From JBEKJU01 sp050011095 (GTDB lineage: Bacteria > Desulfobacterota > Syntrophorhabdia > Syntrophorhabdales > WCHB1-27), in contig JBEKJU010000208.1 in the NCBI GenBank assembly GCA_050011095.1, forward strand, positions 1 through 6,890: a DNA stretch of 6,890 nt, read 5' to 3'. The position numbers were made by a program, and so were the translations under genes. This document shows positions 5,732 to 6,890 of the stretch, piece after piece. The notes beneath the pieces were generated by a model. The model saw nothing but the letters and a program-made list of their open reading frames with translations, ran no database searches and was not told the DNA's origin. The stretch's first letter is position 1, and every line of letters starts with the position of its first letter.

Positions 5732-6732
5732 GCATCCTCATCGACAAGAAGACAAGGGTTCTCGTCCAGGGCATCACGGGCGCGGAAGGCGCCTTCCACA
5801 CGGATCGGATGATCGAATACGGCACCACCATCGTCGCGGGCGTGACGCCGGGAAAGGGCGGTGGAACCCGCGAGGGCGTGCCCGTCTTCAACACGGTGGC
5901 CGAGGCGGTGCAGAAGACCGCGCCCGACTGCGCCGCCATCTTCGTGAGGCCCGCGCAGGCGGCCGACGCGATCATGGAGGCCACGGAAGCCGGGTGCGGC
6001 CTCATCGTCTGCATGACCGAGGGCATTCCGACCCTGGACATGGTACTGGCCCGCCGCTTTCTCGCGGGGACGGCCGCGAGGCTCGTCGGGCCGAACACGC
6101 CGGGTGTCATCTCGCCGGGGCAATCGAAGGTCGGCGTCATGGCGGGCTACATCCACAGGGAGGGCCGCGTGGGGATCATGTCGAGGAGCGGCACCCTGAC
6201 CTACGAGGCGGTCCTCCAGCTCACGGAAAGGGGGATAGGACAGTCGACGTGCGCAGGCATCGGCGGGGACCCCGTCGTCGGCCTCTCCTTCGTCGACCTC
6301 ATGGCGCTCTTCGAGGAGGATGGCCGGACGGACGCCGTTCTCATGATCGGCGAAATCGGCGGGAACCAGGAGGAAGAGGCGGCCGCTTACTTCCGCGCCC
6401 GGATGACGAAGCCCGTGATCGCCTACATCGCGGGGCTGACCGCGCCGCCCGAACGGAGGATGGGCCACGCGGGCGCCATCATTTCGGCAGGCCGGGGCGG
6501 GGCGGGCCAAAAGATCGAGGCCCTCGAAGGCGCGGGCATCGTCGTTGTGCGAAACCCCGGGGAGATCGGCGAGACCGTGGCGAGGGTCCTTTCAGGGGAT
6601 GGGCACTGCTCAGGCAGGTCTACGTCCCCGGCAGGGGTAGCTGGGATGCGTCCTTCTCCCGCGGCCTTCGCGCGCCCTTGTCGTCCGCCCGGCCCCGCCT
6701 GCTATCGGCGAGCGCCTGGACGGGAAGGGTGA
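5728..6732 (+). CDS. sucD: Succinyl-CoA synthetase, alpha subunit, with anomalous C-terminal extension
   Basis: CoA-binding alpha subunit carrying the phospho-histidine. The reading frame has 334 codons, whereas the family usually ends near 290. The first ~289 residues are a normal SucD: Rossmann start VLVQGITGAEG (11-21), GVTPGKGG (38-45), GPNTPGVISPG (121-131), GIMSRSGTLTYE (149-160), GIGGDPVVG (177-185), GEIGGNQEE (208-216) and the catalytic His247 in GHAGAIISAG (246-255). The usual end GEIGETVARVL is at residues 278-288. Residues 290-334 are Pro/Arg/Ala/Gly-rich with no family resemblance and look like GC-rich DNA read past a lost stop. ATG overlaps the sucC stop (ATGA). The anomalous tail coincides with an inverted repeat and a 122-bp duplication, so the true gene end is uncertain. 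Confidence 0.88.
   Translation: MSILIDKKTRVLVQGITGAEGAFHTDRMIEYGTTIVAGVTPGKGGGTREGVPVFNTVAEAVQKTAPDCAAIFVRPAQAADAIMEATEAGCGLIVCMTEGIPTLDMVLARRFLAGTAARLVGPNTPGVISPGQSKVGVMAGYIHREGRVGIMSRSGTLTYEAVLQLTERGIGQSTCAGIGGDPVVGLSFVDLMALFEEDGRTDAVLMIGEIGGNQEEEAAAYFRARMTKPVIAYIAGLTAPPERRMGHAGAIISAGRGGAGQKIEALEGAGIVVVRNPGEIGETVARVLSGDGHCSGRSTSPAGVAGMRPSPAAFARPCRPPGPACYRRAPGREG
6487..6608 (+). repeat. Direct repeat, copy 1 (inside sucD 3' end)
   Basis: An exact 122-bp copy of this segment recurs at 6769-6890. This copy encodes the last ~40 conserved SucD residues, from just after the catalytic GHAGAI motif. The offset is 282 bp, a multiple of three. Confidence 0.9.
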
Positions 6733-6774
6733 GCCGGTTGGACGTGAAGCACGCGCCGCTCGCCGATAGCAGGC
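6697..6774. repeat. Inverted repeat, 18-bp arms, 42-nt spacer
   Basis: Arm 6697-6714 is the exact reverse complement of 6757-6774; with a 1-nt gap the similarity extends several bases further outward. The second arm overlaps the first six bases (GCAGGC) of the duplicated segment. There is no T run, so this is not a terminator. It looks like a fold-back junction. Confidence 0.75.
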
Positions 6775-6890
6775 CGGGGCGGGGCGGGCCAAAAGATCGA
6801 GGCCCTCGAAGGCGCGGGCATCGTCGTTGTGCGAAACCCCGGGGAGATCGGCGAGACCGTGGCGAGGGTCCTTTCAGGGGATGGGCACTG
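6769..6890 (+). repeat. Direct repeat, copy 2 (partial sucD 3' end at the window edge)
   Basis: Exact copy of 6487-6608, running to the last base of the window, so its true length is unknown. In the sucD frame it would encode the same C-terminal residues, but stops at 6730-6732 and 6745-6747 separate it from sucD and it has no start codon or catalytic His. It is not a functional gene as seen. Confidence 0.9.

Noticed and set aside
5317..6510. 397-codon open frame antisense to sucC/sucD
   Set aside because: Long antisense frames are expected opposite high-GC genes. The translation is His/Arg/Ala/Pro-rich with no family motif, and the sense strand encodes clear SucC and SucD.
6697..6774. Inverted repeat as the sucD terminator
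   Set aside because: The 42-nt loop and absence of a T tract on either strand do not fit an intrinsic terminator.

Overview
The window is GC-rich bacterial chromosomal DNA with tightly packed genes. Its main content is an anaerobic-type, ferredoxin-linked TCA segment: a four-subunit 2-oxoglutarate:ferredoxin oxidoreductase (korD, korA, korB, korC) followed directly by both subunits of succinyl-CoA synthetase (sucC, sucD). This gene order, the Kor type and the GC content suggest an anaerobe, possibly a Desulfobacterota/'deltaproteobacterial' syntroph or sulfate reducer. That assignment is inference; no rRNA or other phylogenetic marker is present.

Layout. Positions 1-167 are non-coding and hold a convincing intrinsic terminator for the leftward transcript. 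Leftward genes follow: methylglyoxal synthase (168-683), preceded in its own transcript by a small, degenerate histidine-kinase-type ATPase-like protein (771-1313). Positions 1314-1759 form a 446-bp divergent regulatory region. It contains a near-consensus sigma-54 (-24/-12) element facing left, several dyads upstream of it, a TTAACG inverted-repeat cluster in the leader, and a sigma-70-like promoter facing right just before korD. The rightward operon korD-korA-korB-korC-sucC-sucD runs from 1760 to 6732. Every junction is an overlap of 1-14 nt or a 1-nt gap, so one co-transcribed and translationally coupled unit is very likely.

How the genes work together. KorDABC interconverts 2-oxoglutarate + CoA and succinyl-CoA + CO2, using ferredoxin as electron partner. 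SucCD interconverts succinyl-CoA + ADP + Pi and succinate + ATP + CoA. The unit could run oxidatively (reduced ferredoxin plus substrate-level ATP) or reductively; the sequence does not decide which. The leftward methylglyoxal synthase diverts dihydroxyacetone phosphate to methylglyoxal and may be under separate, activator-dependent sigma-54 control.

The right edge is anomalous. sucD runs about 44 residues past the usual family end into low-complexity Pro/Arg/Ala/Gly sequence. An 18-bp inverted repeat follows, and the last 122 bases of the window are an exact copy of the sucD 3' end (6487-6608). This looks like a template-switch or assembly chimera, or less likely a real partial duplication. 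I did not find a previously undescribed system in the window. The best leads are the sigma-54/dyad regulatory region, the degenerate ATPase protein, and the rearranged sucD end.
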